Positions 46,493-55,648 of a stretch of 64,000 nt of DNA are shown piece by piece (the stretch's first letter is position 1; the number at the start of each line of letters is the position of its first letter). The translations under genes were made by a program, and so were the position numbers. This stretch comes from Gluconacetobacter tumulisoli (GTDB lineage: Bacteria > Pseudomonadota > Alphaproteobacteria > Acetobacterales > Acetobacteraceae), in the NCBI RefSeq assembly GCF_014174155.1, contig NZ_JABEQM010000004.1, forward strand, positions 124,001 through 188,000, in the 5' to 3' direction. Under the pieces are notes generated by a model. It was not told the origin of the DNA. It was given only the letters and a program-made list of their open reading frames with translations, and did not search any database.

Positions 46493-47896
46493 ATGACACC
46501 CTCGGCCCATGACGGCGACGCGGAACTGAAGAACGTCTTCGCGGACGTTTCGGATGTTACGCGCCAGCGCGCCCATGCGCTGGTCCACCGCCTAAGCCCC
46601 CTTCTGGTCTCGACGTTCTACGATCATTTTTCCGTTCACCCCGAAGGGCAACGCTTCCTCGCGGATGCCGAGACGACGAACCGGCTGCGCGGCACCCTGG
46701 CCCGCTGGCTGGCGGAGCTGTTTTCCGCGCTTCCGCAGAACCCCACCCGCCTGGTCGAGGCCCAGCGCCATATCGGCCGCTTCCATGCCCGCGCGGCAAT
46801 CCCCCTTCATCTGGTGTCCGAAGGCATCTCGCTGATCCAGCGCAAGCTGATCCAGCATCTGGGTGAGGAAGAACTGTCGCACGAGCAGTTCACCGACGCC
46901 GTCATCTATGTGGCGAATGCCCTGTCGGCGGCGCAGGGCCTGATCTCGCTGTCCTACTGGCGCCATCGGGAGCGGGCGAATTCGACCGATACCGCGTACC
47001 GCCTCTTCGCCCTGAACCAGGACCTGTCGCGCGAAGGCGAGGCCCAGAAGGCCACGTTGATGGCCTGGAGCTATAACGTCCTGCGTTCGATCTATGTCGC
47101 GAAGACGCCGGAAGACCTTGCGACGATGCGCCTGTCCCGTTCGGAATTCGGGCTGTGGGTCACCTACAAGGTGGGCCTGCTGTTCGAGGGCACGGACATC
47201 GTCGCCCATCTGACGAACCTGATCGCGCGCGTGGACGACCAGTTGCTGCCGACGATTTCCAACGACATGCAGGCGGGGCGGGATATTTCTGCGGCCCTGT
47301 CCGCCCTGCATGCCGGCGTGACCGAGATTCTGAACAGTCTCGAGGTCATGTTCCGCAGCGGCCGAAGCAGCAACGACGTCGAAGACCCGCTGACCCGCGC
47401 GTTGAATCGCCGCTTCCTGCCTTCGATCATGGCATACGAACTGCGCGTCGCCAGCCAGACCGGTCGTCCGTTGAGCGTCCTGTTCCTCGATGTCGATCAT
47501 TTCAAGCGCGTCAACGACGCCCATGGGCATGCCGCAGGCGATTCCGTGCTGCGGGCGGTGGCCCAGGTGCTGGAGGAAAGCAGCCGGCTGAGCGACATGA
47601 TCTTCCGCTATGGCGGCGAGGAATTCCTTCTGATTCTGGGCGATACCGACCAGAATCAGATGGTTCAGACCGCCGAGCGCCTGCGCCAGCAGATCGAGGA
47701 AATGCCCATCACCCTTCTCGACGGCAGCACCACCCAGGTGACGGTGTCGATCGGGGGCGCCCTCTATTCCGGCCATCCCGATTACGAACATCTGCTGAAG
47801 GCCGCCGACGCCGCCCTTTACCAGGCCAAGAAAAACGGACGGAACCGCGTCGAGGTCGCAGGCGTAAACCGCGAAGCGTCAGTCCCAGCGCTGTAG
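46493..47896 (+). CDS. Globin-coupled heme sensor diguanylate cyclase
   Basis: A 467-aa protein: an N-terminal globin-sensor domain (about 1-160), a helical middle domain (about 160-290) and a GGDEF domain (about 295-460). The cyclase signature is GGEEF at 374-378, with an inhibitory site RLSD at 365-368 placed correctly five residues upstream, and the metal Asp in FLDVDHFK. In the globin part Tyr43, Leu65 and His98 (in RFHARAAIP) fall at exactly the numbers of the E. coli DosC heme-pocket residues Y43, L65 and H98. The predicted role is synthesis of c-di-GMP from GTP under O2 control; in acetic acid bacteria c-di-GMP activates cellulose synthase. It is single and without a partner phosphodiesterase. 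Confidence 0.9.
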   Translation: MTPSAHDGDAELKNVFADVSDVTRQRAHALVHRLSPLLVSTFYDHFSVHPEGQRFLADAETTNRLRGTLARWLAELFSALPQNPTRLVEAQRHIGRFHARAAIPLHLVSEGISLIQRKLIQHLGEEELSHEQFTDAVIYVANALSAAQGLISLSYWRHRERANSTDTAYRLFALNQDLSREGEAQKATLMAWSYNVLRSIYVAKTPEDLATMRLSRSEFGLWVTYKVGLLFEGTDIVAHLTNLIARVDDQLLPTISNDMQAGRDISAALSALHAGVTEILNSLEVMFRSGRSSNDVEDPLTRALNRRFLPSIMAYELRVASQTGRPLSVLFLDVDHFKRVNDAHGHAAGDSVLRAVAQVLEESSRLSDMIFRYGGEEFLLILGDTDQNQMVQTAERLRQQIEEMPITLLDGSTTQVTVSIGGALYSGHPDYEHLLKAADAALYQAKKNGRNRVEVAGVNREASVPAL

Positions 47897-47947
47897 GCGG
47901 CCGCCCCTGCCCGGGACGATGGAACCGCCATCGTGACGGAGTCCGAC

Positions 47948-48802
47948 ATGCCCGACGACACGACGCACGCCGATCGCCTGTACTGGCCTGACGAACGGGT
48001 CACGAAGGGAGACCTTGCCGAGTACGGCCGCGCGGTCTGGCGCTGGATGGAACCCCATGTGACAGACCGGCCGCTGACGGTGCTGCGCTGTCCCGACGGC
48101 GTGACCGGCGATTCGTTCTTCCAGCGCCACCCCTGGAAGGGCATGCGCCCGCATATCCAATCCGCCGTCGACCCCGCCGGCGACCCGGGCCGCCCCCTGA
48201 TCGCGATCAGCGACCTCGACGGACTGGTGGAGCTGATCCATTCGGCCGTCCTGGAAGTCCACGTCTGGAACGCACCCCTGGCGGACCTGGAGCATCCGGA
48301 TCGCATCGTCATGGACCTCGACCCCGGCGACGACGTGGGCTGGAGTGCCGTATGCGACGCGGCGGTCGACGTCCGGGACCGGCTGGACCGTGCCGGCCTA
48401 GCGGCGTTCGTCAAGACATCCGGCGGCCGCGGACTGCATGTGGTGGCGCCGCTTCGCCCCCAGGCGGACTGGGCCGCCGTCCGGGCGTTCGCGCACGCAC
48501 TGGCCGATGCGATGGCCCATGACGATCCCGGACGTTATGTCTCGACCATCAGCAAGGCCCGGCGGCACGGCAGGATCCTGATCGATTACCTGCGCAACCA
48601 GCGCACGGCGACAGCCGTCGCCCCCTATTCGCCCCGCGCGCGGCCCGGCGCGCAGGTGTCCATGCCGCTGTCGTGGTCGGATCTGGCGTCGGGTGCGGTC
48701 CCGGGCGATTTCACGATCATGAATACGCCGGCCTACCTGGCGCGGCGTGCCTCCGACCCCTGGGCCGGTTTCCACGCCACGTCACGCGCACTGCCGGGCT
48801 GA
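47948..48802 (+). CDS. Stand-alone LigD-type primase-polymerase domain
   Basis: A 284-aa protein of the archaeo-eukaryotic primase (AEP) family equal to the polymerase domain of LigD. ATG 47948 has GGAG 6 bp upstream. The catalytic acids are Asp123 and Asp125 in VMDLDPGDD, and Asp213 in LIDYLRN; SGGRGLHVV carries the triphosphate-binding His. In NHEJ this domain fills in broken ends with ribonucleotides. Neither a ligase or phosphoesterase domain nor a ku gene is nearby, so it either works with distant partners or in another repair or primase task. Confidence 0.9.
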   Translation: MPDDTTHADRLYWPDERVTKGDLAEYGRAVWRWMEPHVTDRPLTVLRCPDGVTGDSFFQRHPWKGMRPHIQSAVDPAGDPGRPLIAISDLDGLVELIHSAVLEVHVWNAPLADLEHPDRIVMDLDPGDDVGWSAVCDAAVDVRDRLDRAGLAAFVKTSGGRGLHVVAPLRPQADWAAVRAFAHALADAMAHDDPGRYVSTISKARRHGRILIDYLRNQRTATAVAPYSPRARPGAQVSMPLSWSDLASGAVPGDFTIMNTPAYLARRASDPWAGFHATSRALPG

Positions 48803-48819
48803 CATCATGCGGCCACCCG

Positions 48820-49938
48820 TCACGAGGCCACCGGTCCCGGCCGCCCGGCCCCGGCGGCGCCCCGGGACCGGCGCACGCCATGGGTCAGCATGACTTCGCC
48901 GATCGTCTCGGAGGTGACCAGACCGACCAGCCGGTCGGTGCCGTCGGTCACCGCCACCGCCGGCAGGCTGCCGTCCTGCAACAGGCGCAGGGCGTCCCCC
49001 AGGGGCTGATAGGGATGGATGGCGGGAATGCCCGGGGTCATCAGGTCGGCCACGACGATGGCGGGACCATCGACCTGCGCCCGCTGGACCAGCGTCGCCT
49101 GCGTCAGGACCCCCTGCAGCCGCCCCGTCCCGTCAACGACCGGAAAGACATGCTGGGCCGTGCGGATCAGCGCCCGTACCGCGTCGTCCAGGCTGGCGTC
49201 CAGCGGCAGGGTCTCGAAGCGGGTCATCATCGATTCCCCCACGATCATCCCCTGCGCCACCTGGCGAAGCTGGACCGTATGGGCCTCGGCAGCAGCGCCC
49301 AGATAGACGAAGAAGGCAATGAACAGCAGGATCGGGTTCGCAACCAGTCCCAGGAACCCCAGCAGAAACGCAAACCCCTGCCCCACCGACGCGGCGATCT
49401 GGGTCGCCCGCACGAATCCCATGCGATAGCCCAACAGCGCGCGCAGCGCCCGCCCGCCGTCCATGGGAAAGGCCGGAATCAAGTTGAACAGCAGCAGGAA
49501 CAGATTGACCGATGCCAGCCGGCCCATCATCCCCTGGACCGATCCGCCGGTATCGACGGCCAGCAGGGTCGGGCGCGTCCCGGTCGCCGCGAACAGGACC
49601 GCCGCGATGACCAGGGTCACCGCGGGCCCCGCCAGGGCGATGATCAGCTCCTGCCCCGGCTGTTCGGGAATGCGCGACAGGCGTGCGACGCCGCCGATCG
49701 GCAGCAGGGTGATGTCCGGCGTCGTCACGCCAAAGCGCCGCGCGGCCAACACGTGACCGAATTCATGCATGACGATGCAGACGAAGACCAGAAGGACGAA
49801 CAGCACGCCTCGCCCCGCCGCGGGCAGGCCGCCCTGCCCGGCATCGATGACTGCAATCCACAGCAGCAGGAGCAGGAACGTCACATGTACGCGCACGACG
49901 GTGCCGTACACGCGACCCAACGGGATTGACCACGTCAT
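48820..49938 (-). CDS. Site-2-type membrane zinc protease with CBS domains
   Basis: A 372-aa M50 metalloprotease. Zn ligands are HEFGH (residues 58-62, in a membrane helix) and Asp160 in NLIPAFPMDGG. About six helices are followed by a pair of CBS domains (about 235-355; for example VFPVVDGTGRLQGVLTQATL and PAVAVTDGTDRLVGLVTSET), which usually bind adenine nucleotides. Start ATG 49938 has GGAGG 6 bp upstream. Such S2P-CBS proteases cleave membrane-bound regulators; the target is unknown and no anti-sigma factor is adjacent. It converges with the polymerase gene, 17 bp apart. Confidence 0.92.
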   Translation of the reverse strand: MTWSIPLGRVYGTVVRVHVTFLLLLLWIAVIDAGQGGLPAAGRGVLFVLLVFVCIVMHEFGHVLAARRFGVTTPDITLLPIGGVARLSRIPEQPGQELIIALAGPAVTLVIAAVLFAATGTRPTLLAVDTGGSVQGMMGRLASVNLFLLLFNLIPAFPMDGGRALRALLGYRMGFVRATQIAASVGQGFAFLLGFLGLVANPILLFIAFFVYLGAAAEAHTVQLRQVAQGMIVGESMMTRFETLPLDASLDDAVRALIRTAQHVFPVVDGTGRLQGVLTQATLVQRAQVDGPAIVVADLMTPGIPAIHPYQPLGDALRLLQDGSLPAVAVTDGTDRLVGLVTSETIGEVMLTHGVRRSRGAAGAGRPGPVAS

Positions 49939-50018
49939 GTTGTCCTCCGGTGGGATGCCGCCCCGCATGGGGTGGCATCCCGCAAACGCGCCGGGATGCC
50001 CGGGGTTCGTCCGGCCGG

Positions 50019-51131
50019 TCAGGCGCCCCGATCGCGGGCCAGCAGCCTCAGGCGGCTTTCGAACTCGCCCCGATCGACGTAGCATCCGTGAAGATGCCGA
50101 AAGCCGGTGCCGGGATGAAAACGCTCCCGCCCATGCAGGGTTCTGCGATTGTCGAACGACACCATGTCCCCTGCCGCCAGTTTCAGCGACAGCACGAAGC
50201 GATCCTGCCGCGTCCGCGTCATGAAGGCCCGATAGGCCCGGTAATAGGGCGCCATGACCTGCGGCGGCATGTCGAACACCCCCGCGATATGCGCGTTGTA
50301 GCGAATTTCGCAGACCGCCCCGGCGTCATCCAGCGTCAGCACCGGCCGATGGACGGCGATATCGGCCTCGGCATCGTGAAAACGGAAGGGAATCGGCACC
50401 GTACAGAGCAACTGGAAGGCTTCGGGATCCGCCGCGCGCAGGTCCTCGGCGATGGCGACCCCGTCGGCGAATAGCGAACGCCCGCCCTCCGCCGCGTTGG
50501 ACAGGCAATGCAGGAACTGGAAGCCGGGCGGGATTTCCTGGTTCGGCAGGTCGGTATGCAGCGGCAGATGTTCCGCCGTATAGGCCAGGTTGTTCGGATC
50601 GGGGCGGCTGACGACCTCGAACGTCGTGCCGAAATTCGTGCGGCGCAGGAAGCCGATCCGTTCGGCCAGGGTACTGCCGGCCCCGACCTTGTCGGCGACG
50701 CCGCCCACGATCGCCAGTCCGGACCGGGCAAGGTCGGTCATCCATGCCGCCAGCGCCCCGTCGTCGGACAGGATTGCCGCCGCGTCGTGGCGCGGGATCC
50801 GGAAATCCCCCTTCCACGACACGCGCGCGATGTCGGCCGGATCGGCCGGGCGGATGCCGGGCCGGTGCCGCGCCAGCCAGTCGAGCGGGAAACGGCTGAC
50901 ATGGTCCTCGCCGGCCCAGGTGACGACCAGTTGCCCGTCGGCCAGGGCGACGTGGCGCGGACGGGGATCGGACGGGATGGACAGCAGGTCGAACATCCTC
51001 TCCCGCGTCTGGGGATGCAGGACGGAGGGGCAGTTATCGCGCAACCAGACATAAGGGCAGGTTGCGACGCTGCCGTCGGGCCAGCGCAGTGCAAGCGCCT
51101 CGGCCCCTTCGGTAAGGACGACGGATGTCAT
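50019..51131 (-). CDS. Gamma-butyrobetaine hydroxylase-like Fe(II)/2-oxoglutarate dioxygenase
   Basis: A 370-aa TauD/TfdA-fold oxygenase with an N-terminal DUF971-like domain, the architecture of gamma-butyrobetaine hydroxylase (carnitine synthesis). The iron triad is His192 and Asp194 (LHTDLPN) plus His333 (NRRTLHGRERF), and the chain length is normal. In the N-terminal domain only one Cys (Cys34 in LRDNCPSVLHP) remains where characterised enzymes have a Cys-rich zinc site, so that site appears lost. The next gene upstream is an MHS-type transporter whose relatives carry betaines or carnitine-like solutes, supporting a quaternary-amine substrate (inference). Confidence 0.82.
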   Translation of the reverse strand: MTSVVLTEGAEALALRWPDGSVATCPYVWLRDNCPSVLHPQTRERMFDLLSIPSDPRPRHVALADGQLVVTWAGEDHVSRFPLDWLARHRPGIRPADPADIARVSWKGDFRIPRHDAAAILSDDGALAAWMTDLARSGLAIVGGVADKVGAGSTLAERIGFLRRTNFGTTFEVVSRPDPNNLAYTAEHLPLHTDLPNQEIPPGFQFLHCLSNAAEGGRSLFADGVAIAEDLRAADPEAFQLLCTVPIPFRFHDAEADIAVHRPVLTLDDAGAVCEIRYNAHIAGVFDMPPQVMAPYYRAYRAFMTRTRQDRFVLSLKLAAGDMVSFDNRRTLHGRERFHPGTGFRHLHGCYVDRGEFESRLRLLARDRGA

Positions 51132-51363
51132 GACGGAAAGTCCGTTCGGTATGAAATGGCATTACGGGCGGAAAGACGTCGATCCTACCGGCCCGGCGGG
51201 GGCCACCATGCCATGGGCTTGCGCACGCCGACCCGCCGCATGCGACCCGTCCAGACCCTGCATGCGATACGGAATTCCATGCCCCGGACGATACGGGACG
51301 GCATGGCGCGGCCGCAAGGCTTTCCCGGCCGGCCCCGCTTTTTTTCCATCAGCGAATTTTCCG

Positions 51364-52719
51364 TCAGCGGACGGCGGCGAACCGCCGGCTGAGCAATGTG
51401 CAGGCCACCGCGGCCGCCGCCACCGAGACCAGCCACACCCCGGGCACGACCGGCGAGCCCGAGACCTGCATGATCCAGGTCATCACGAACGGCGCGGTGC
51501 CGCCCAGCGCCGCGTTGGCGATGTTGAAGACCAGGGCGAAACCGCTGTAGCGCGCATGGCGGGGGAACAGTTCGGTCAGGAAACCGGGCAACGTGCCCTC
51601 GTTGATCGCCAGCATGCCGCCGAACGCCAGTTCGATGGCGACGACGCCCAGGAAGCTGCTGCGTCCCAGCAGCCACAGCAGGGGAATGGTCAGCACCACG
51701 AACAGGATCGACGCCAGCAGCAGCATCGGCCGTCGTCCCACCCGGTCGGACAGCACGCCCATGGCGAAGACCGCCGGGATGAAGGCCGCCAGCAGCACGG
51801 TCTGGACCACCGTCGCCATGTGGCTGGACAGCACGCCGGCGGTCGAGATGAAGACCGGCATGAAATTCAGGATGAAATAGAAACCGATCGCATCCAGTGC
51901 CGAAATCCCCAGCCCCAGCAGAAGATGGGGCCGGTAGTCGCGCAGCAGGACCAGGATCGGCACGTCCTGGCGCTCGGCCTCGGCCACGCCATGCAGCGTC
52001 TCGGCCAGGCGGCCGCGGAACAGCCACGCAACCACGCCGAGCGGCGCACCGAACAGGAAGGGAATGCGCCAGCCCCAGTCCTGCATCTGCGTGTCCGTCA
52101 ATCCGCCGGACAGTGCCGCGACCATCAGCGCCCCGGTCAGAAGCCCCAGTGCCTCGCTGGCCGGGACCAGGGCCGTGGCAAGGCCGCATTTCCCGGGGGG
52201 CGCATGTTCCATCAGGATGGTCGACGCACCGGCATATTCCCCCGACGAGGAAAATCCCTGGACCATCCGCAGCACCAGCAGCGCGACCGGCCCGGCCATC
52301 CCGATCCGCCCGTAACCGGGCAGTAACGCAATCAGGGCCGTCGCCACCGACATCGCACCGATCGACAGGCTCAGCGCGACGCGCCGGCCCAGCCGGTCGC
52401 CGATATGCCCCCACATGACGCCGCCGACCGGCCGCAGCACGAAGGACAGGGCGAAGATCGCATAGGTCGCCATCAATCCGGCATGCCGGTCGGTGGACGG
52501 AAAGAACACGCGTGCGATCGTCTCGGCCAGATAGCCATACGATGCATAATCGAACCATTCGATGAAGGTACCGATGGAACATCCCATCGCCACCGTCCCG
52601 AACGATATGTCCCCTTGCGTCGCGGACCCGCCGCCGCCGCGGGTCGGGGCGGCGTCGCCCGGAACGGTGATCACGGGCTCCATCGACACGACCAATCCGG
52701 AATCCGGCACCGCATGCAT
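51364..52719 (-). CDS. MFS transporter, MHS (ProP-like) family
   Basis: A 451-aa, 12-helix H+ symporter. The signature SIGTFIEWFDYASYGYL at helix 1 and the loop GHIGDRLGRRVAL are diagnostic of the metabolite:H+ symporter branch that includes ProP (proline/betaine), citrate and alpha-ketoglutarate carriers. RDYRPHLLLGLGISALDAI opens the second half. Start ATG 52719; ATG 52683 is an alternative. It sits upstream of the butyrobetaine-hydroxylase-like gene, 232 bp away on the same strand; that gap shows no clear terminator. Confidence 0.9.
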   Translation of the reverse strand: MHAVPDSGLVVSMEPVITVPGDAAPTRGGGGSATQGDISFGTVAMGCSIGTFIEWFDYASYGYLAETIARVFFPSTDRHAGLMATYAIFALSFVLRPVGGVMWGHIGDRLGRRVALSLSIGAMSVATALIALLPGYGRIGMAGPVALLVLRMVQGFSSSGEYAGASTILMEHAPPGKCGLATALVPASEALGLLTGALMVAALSGGLTDTQMQDWGWRIPFLFGAPLGVVAWLFRGRLAETLHGVAEAERQDVPILVLLRDYRPHLLLGLGISALDAIGFYFILNFMPVFISTAGVLSSHMATVVQTVLLAAFIPAVFAMGVLSDRVGRRPMLLLASILFVVLTIPLLWLLGRSSFLGVVAIELAFGGMLAINEGTLPGFLTELFPRHARYSGFALVFNIANAALGGTAPFVMTWIMQVSGSPVVPGVWLVSVAAAAVACTLLSRRFAAVR

Positions 52720-52857
52720 ATCCTCGCGTCATTCGCGGCCGCTGCGCGACCGAAACGAGTGTGCCATTGCGCGGAAGAAATGGCCATAGCGACCGGTCGG
52801 GCTGCCGGCAGCCGTGCCGTCGGACCGGCGAACCGGCGGACGCGTTTCGCCGGCGCC

Positions 52858-53814
52858 TCAATCGCCGGTGCTGCGTGCCCAGGCCTTCTGTCTCGCCGTG
52901 CTGCGGGCCTTTCTGCGCGTCACGCGGAAGACGGCGTCCCGCAACCAGCGATGCACCGGATCGGCGTCCCGGCGGGGATGCCAGGCCTGGAACGCGTCGA
53001 CGGGACGCAGGGCGAAGGGAAAATCGAAAGGTACCAGGCGGATGAGTTTTACCGGCAGGCGGTCGATCACGATATCCGGCAGCGGCAGGATCATGTCGGT
53101 CTCGCGGATGCTCTCGATCATCGCGTAATAGGTCGGCACCACCAGGACGACGCGGCGCCTGAGGCCGTACTGTTCCTCCAGGATCGTGTCGATCGGGCCG
53201 GTCCGCACCCCCCTGCGCGAGATGCCGATGTGGTCGTAGCGCACCAGGCTTTCGGGCGTGACCCCTTCGGACAGGATGGGATGGCCGCGCCGGACCAGCC
53301 CGCGGATCGACATGGTGAACAGGGTCTGGCGCCGGATTTCCGGCCGCATCTCGTCCGTCGCGCCGATATACAGATCGATCGTCTCGCCGCGCAGGGCGTC
53401 GCCGACATGTTCGTCATTTTCCGGCGAGAACCGGACGTCGCAGTTCGGACAGTCCGCCCGCAGCAGGTTGGTCAGTTCGGCCGCGAACCCGCCGACGAAC
53501 AGATCATTCGCACGAATGGTGAAACGCGGCGCCAGGTTCGTGAAATCGAGCGTTTCGCGGTCTTCGTGCAGGCGATCGGCATCGTGCACCAGCCTCTGGA
53601 CCCGTTCGCGGATGCGCGCGGCATAGGACGTCGCCACCATCCGGCGGCCCGACTGCACCAGGATCGGGTCGCCGAACGTCTCGCGCAACTTGCCGAGCTG
53701 ACGGCTCATGGTCGGTTCGCTGACGTTCATCCGCCGGGCGGCAGCGGACACGCTCTGTTCCTCGACCAGCACATGGAGATAGCGCAGGAGATCGAGGTCG
53801 TACTGCCGGGCCAA
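52858..53814 (-). CDS. LysR-family transcriptional regulator
   Basis: A 318-aa regulator. The winged-helix DNA-binding domain is at residues about 8-66, with the turn SVSAAARRMNVSEPTMSRQL, followed by a type 2 periplasmic-binding-fold effector domain. The form (FTIRANDLF, then DLYIGATDEM) resembles the NodD/LinR subgroup. Start TTG 53814, with AGGAC 7 bp upstream. It is divergent from the EmrB-EmrA-NodT efflux operon and is the natural candidate to control it; a GATTC-G-GAATC palindrome lies between. Confidence 0.9.
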   Translation of the reverse strand: MARQYDLDLLRYLHVLVEEQSVSAAARRMNVSEPTMSRQLGKLRETFGDPILVQSGRRMVATSYAARIRERVQRLVHDADRLHEDRETLDFTNLAPRFTIRANDLFVGGFAAELTNLLRADCPNCDVRFSPENDEHVGDALRGETIDLYIGATDEMRPEIRRQTLFTMSIRGLVRRGHPILSEGVTPESLVRYDHIGISRRGVRTGPIDTILEEQYGLRRRVVLVVPTYYAMIESIRETDMILPLPDIVIDRLPVKLIRLVPFDFPFALRPVDAFQAWHPRRDADPVHRWLRDAVFRVTRRKARSTARQKAWARSTGD

Positions 53815-53830
53815 CGGTCCTGTCCTTCCG

Positions 53831-53841
53831 GATTCGGAATC
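53831..53841. promoter_or_regulatory. Candidate LysR operator palindrome
   Basis: Perfect inverted repeat GATTC-G-GAATC, 16 bp upstream of the regulator start and about 125 bp upstream of the exporter start. LysR regulators commonly bind dyads between divergent genes. The arms are short, and no second half-site of equal quality was found. Confidence 0.35.
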
Positions 53842-53965
53842 TCGGGGAATGAAATCATCATGCCCGACCTATCCGGAAACCGAAATCATCCATTCGAGAT
53901 ATTGTGGGTTCCGGCTCATGGCCCGCCGCGAGGAAAATCCCCCTCCAATCGCAGAGCCCCGATCC

Positions 53966-55627
53966 ATGGACACCCATCCCCCACTTTCCGACGCACCATC
54001 CCCGCCGGCCATATCCGTTTCGGCGGCCCCATCGATGCCGTCCTATATTCCGCCGTTCGGGATGCGGACCGCGATCGGCCTGCTGGGCGTGCTGCTGGCG
54101 GTGCACATCGCGGGATTCAACGAGCATATTACCGAGATCGGGCTGTCGGACATCCGCGGGGCCATGCATATCGGCCGCGACGAAGGCACCTGGTTCATTT
54201 CGGTCTACGAGGCGTTCAACATCGCGGCGATGGCGTTCACCCCGTGGTTCTACGTCACGTTCTCGATCTACCGGTTCGCGATCTTCATGACGGCGGCGCT
54301 GGGCCTGCTGGCCATCCCGGCCCCCTTCATGCCCGACATGCTGTCGCTGTGCCTGCTGCGCGCGGCCCAGGGGCTGAGTGCCGGCTGCCTGCCGCCAATC
54401 CTGATGACGGTGATGCTGAAATACCTGCCGGCGCAGATCCGCGTCTTCGGCATCGGCGCTTATGCCATGAGCGCGACCTTCGGCCCCAACCTGGGCGGTC
54501 CGCTGGAGGCGCTGTGGTTCGAGCATGTCGGCTGGCGCTGGCTGTATTGGGAAGCCCTGCCCCTGTGCGCCGTGGCCATCGGGATGATGGCCTACGGCCT
54601 GCCCCGCGACCCGCACGGCCTGGCGCGCTTCCGCAATTTCAACTGGAAGGGCTTCCTGCTGGGCGTGCCGGCGATCTGCTGCGTGGTCACCGTCCTGTAT
54701 CAGGGCGACCGGCTGGACTGGTTCCGCTCGCCACTGATCACGCACCTGACCTTCTGGGGCGGGGGGCTGTTCCTGGGCTTCCTGGTGCATGAATGGTTCC
54801 ATCATACCCCGTTTTTCCGCATCCAGTTCTGGGGCAACCGCAACATCGCCATGTCGATGCTGACGCTGGTCGCGGCCCTGGTGCTGTGCGGCATCCTGAT
54901 GGCGATCCCGTCGACCTACCTGGCGGAGGTCCGGGGATACCGCCCGATCCAGACGGCGCCGATCGCCCTGGTCGTCGCGCTGCCGCAACTGATCCTGCTG
55001 CCGGTCACCGCGGCATTGTGCAACATACGCGCGGTCGATTGCCGCTATGTCCTGGCGTTCGGCATGTCGTGCCTGGGCCTGGCCTGCTGGCTGGGCACAT
55101 GGCTGACGCCGGACTGGGTGCGGGACAATTTCTACGCGCTGCAGGTCCTGCAGATCTTCGGACAGCCCATGGTGGTGATCCCGACGCTGGTGCTGGCGAC
55201 CATGGGGCTGGGTCCGGCGGATGGGCCGTTCATCTCGGGCATGGTCAACATGCTCAAGGGCATGGCCAACGCCGTGGCTGCCGCCCTGTTCGAAATCCTG
55301 TTGCGGCGTCGGGAACAATATCATTCCGTCATGCTGCTGGACCATAACGGCAACCAGCGCACGGCGCTGGCGGGACAGGGCGACCCGATCGGATCGCAGA
55401 TCGCCGCAACCTCGCCCGACGCGGGGCACCTGGCCCGCAACGCGCAGCAGATCTTCCACACCTACCTGCATGAACAGTCGCTCGTCCTCGCGCTGGCGGA
55501 CATCTATTTCATCATGATGTGGATCTGCGTCTTCTATGTGGTGCTGACGGCCATCCTACCCGAACGGGTCTACCCGCCCCGCGTACCTTCCGCACCTGCC
55601 CCCTCCACTACTGCACCGGCGCGATAG
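53966..55627 (+). CDS. emrB: MFS exporter, DHA2/EmrB type
   Basis: A 553-aa drug:H+ antiporter of the 14-helix family. The first helix is GMRTAIGLLGVLLAVHIAGF; the motif-C-like run with AYAMSATFGPNLGGPLEAL follows, then FGQPMVVIPTLVLATMGLG in the second half. The start was taken at ATG 53966 (MDTHPPLSD), as the frame upstream has little support; ATG 53918 remains possible. It stands first in an emrB-emrA-nodT series that would form an inner-membrane pump, adaptor and outer-membrane channel. Substrate unknown. Confidence 0.85.
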   Translation: MDTHPPLSDAPSPPAISVSAAPSMPSYIPPFGMRTAIGLLGVLLAVHIAGFNEHITEIGLSDIRGAMHIGRDEGTWFISVYEAFNIAAMAFTPWFYVTFSIYRFAIFMTAALGLLAIPAPFMPDMLSLCLLRAAQGLSAGCLPPILMTVMLKYLPAQIRVFGIGAYAMSATFGPNLGGPLEALWFEHVGWRWLYWEALPLCAVAIGMMAYGLPRDPHGLARFRNFNWKGFLLGVPAICCVVTVLYQGDRLDWFRSPLITHLTFWGGGLFLGFLVHEWFHHTPFFRIQFWGNRNIAMSMLTLVAALVLCGILMAIPSTYLAEVRGYRPIQTAPIALVVALPQLILLPVTAALCNIRAVDCRYVLAFGMSCLGLACWLGTWLTPDWVRDNFYALQVLQIFGQPMVVIPTLVLATMGLGPADGPFISGMVNMLKGMANAVAAALFEILLRRREQYHSVMLLDHNGNQRTALAGQGDPIGSQIAATSPDAGHLARNAQQIFHTYLHEQSLVLALADIYFIMMWICVFYVVLTAILPERVYPPRVPSAPAPSTTAPAR

Positions 55628-55648
55628 CGCCTGGGGAATCCTGCACCG

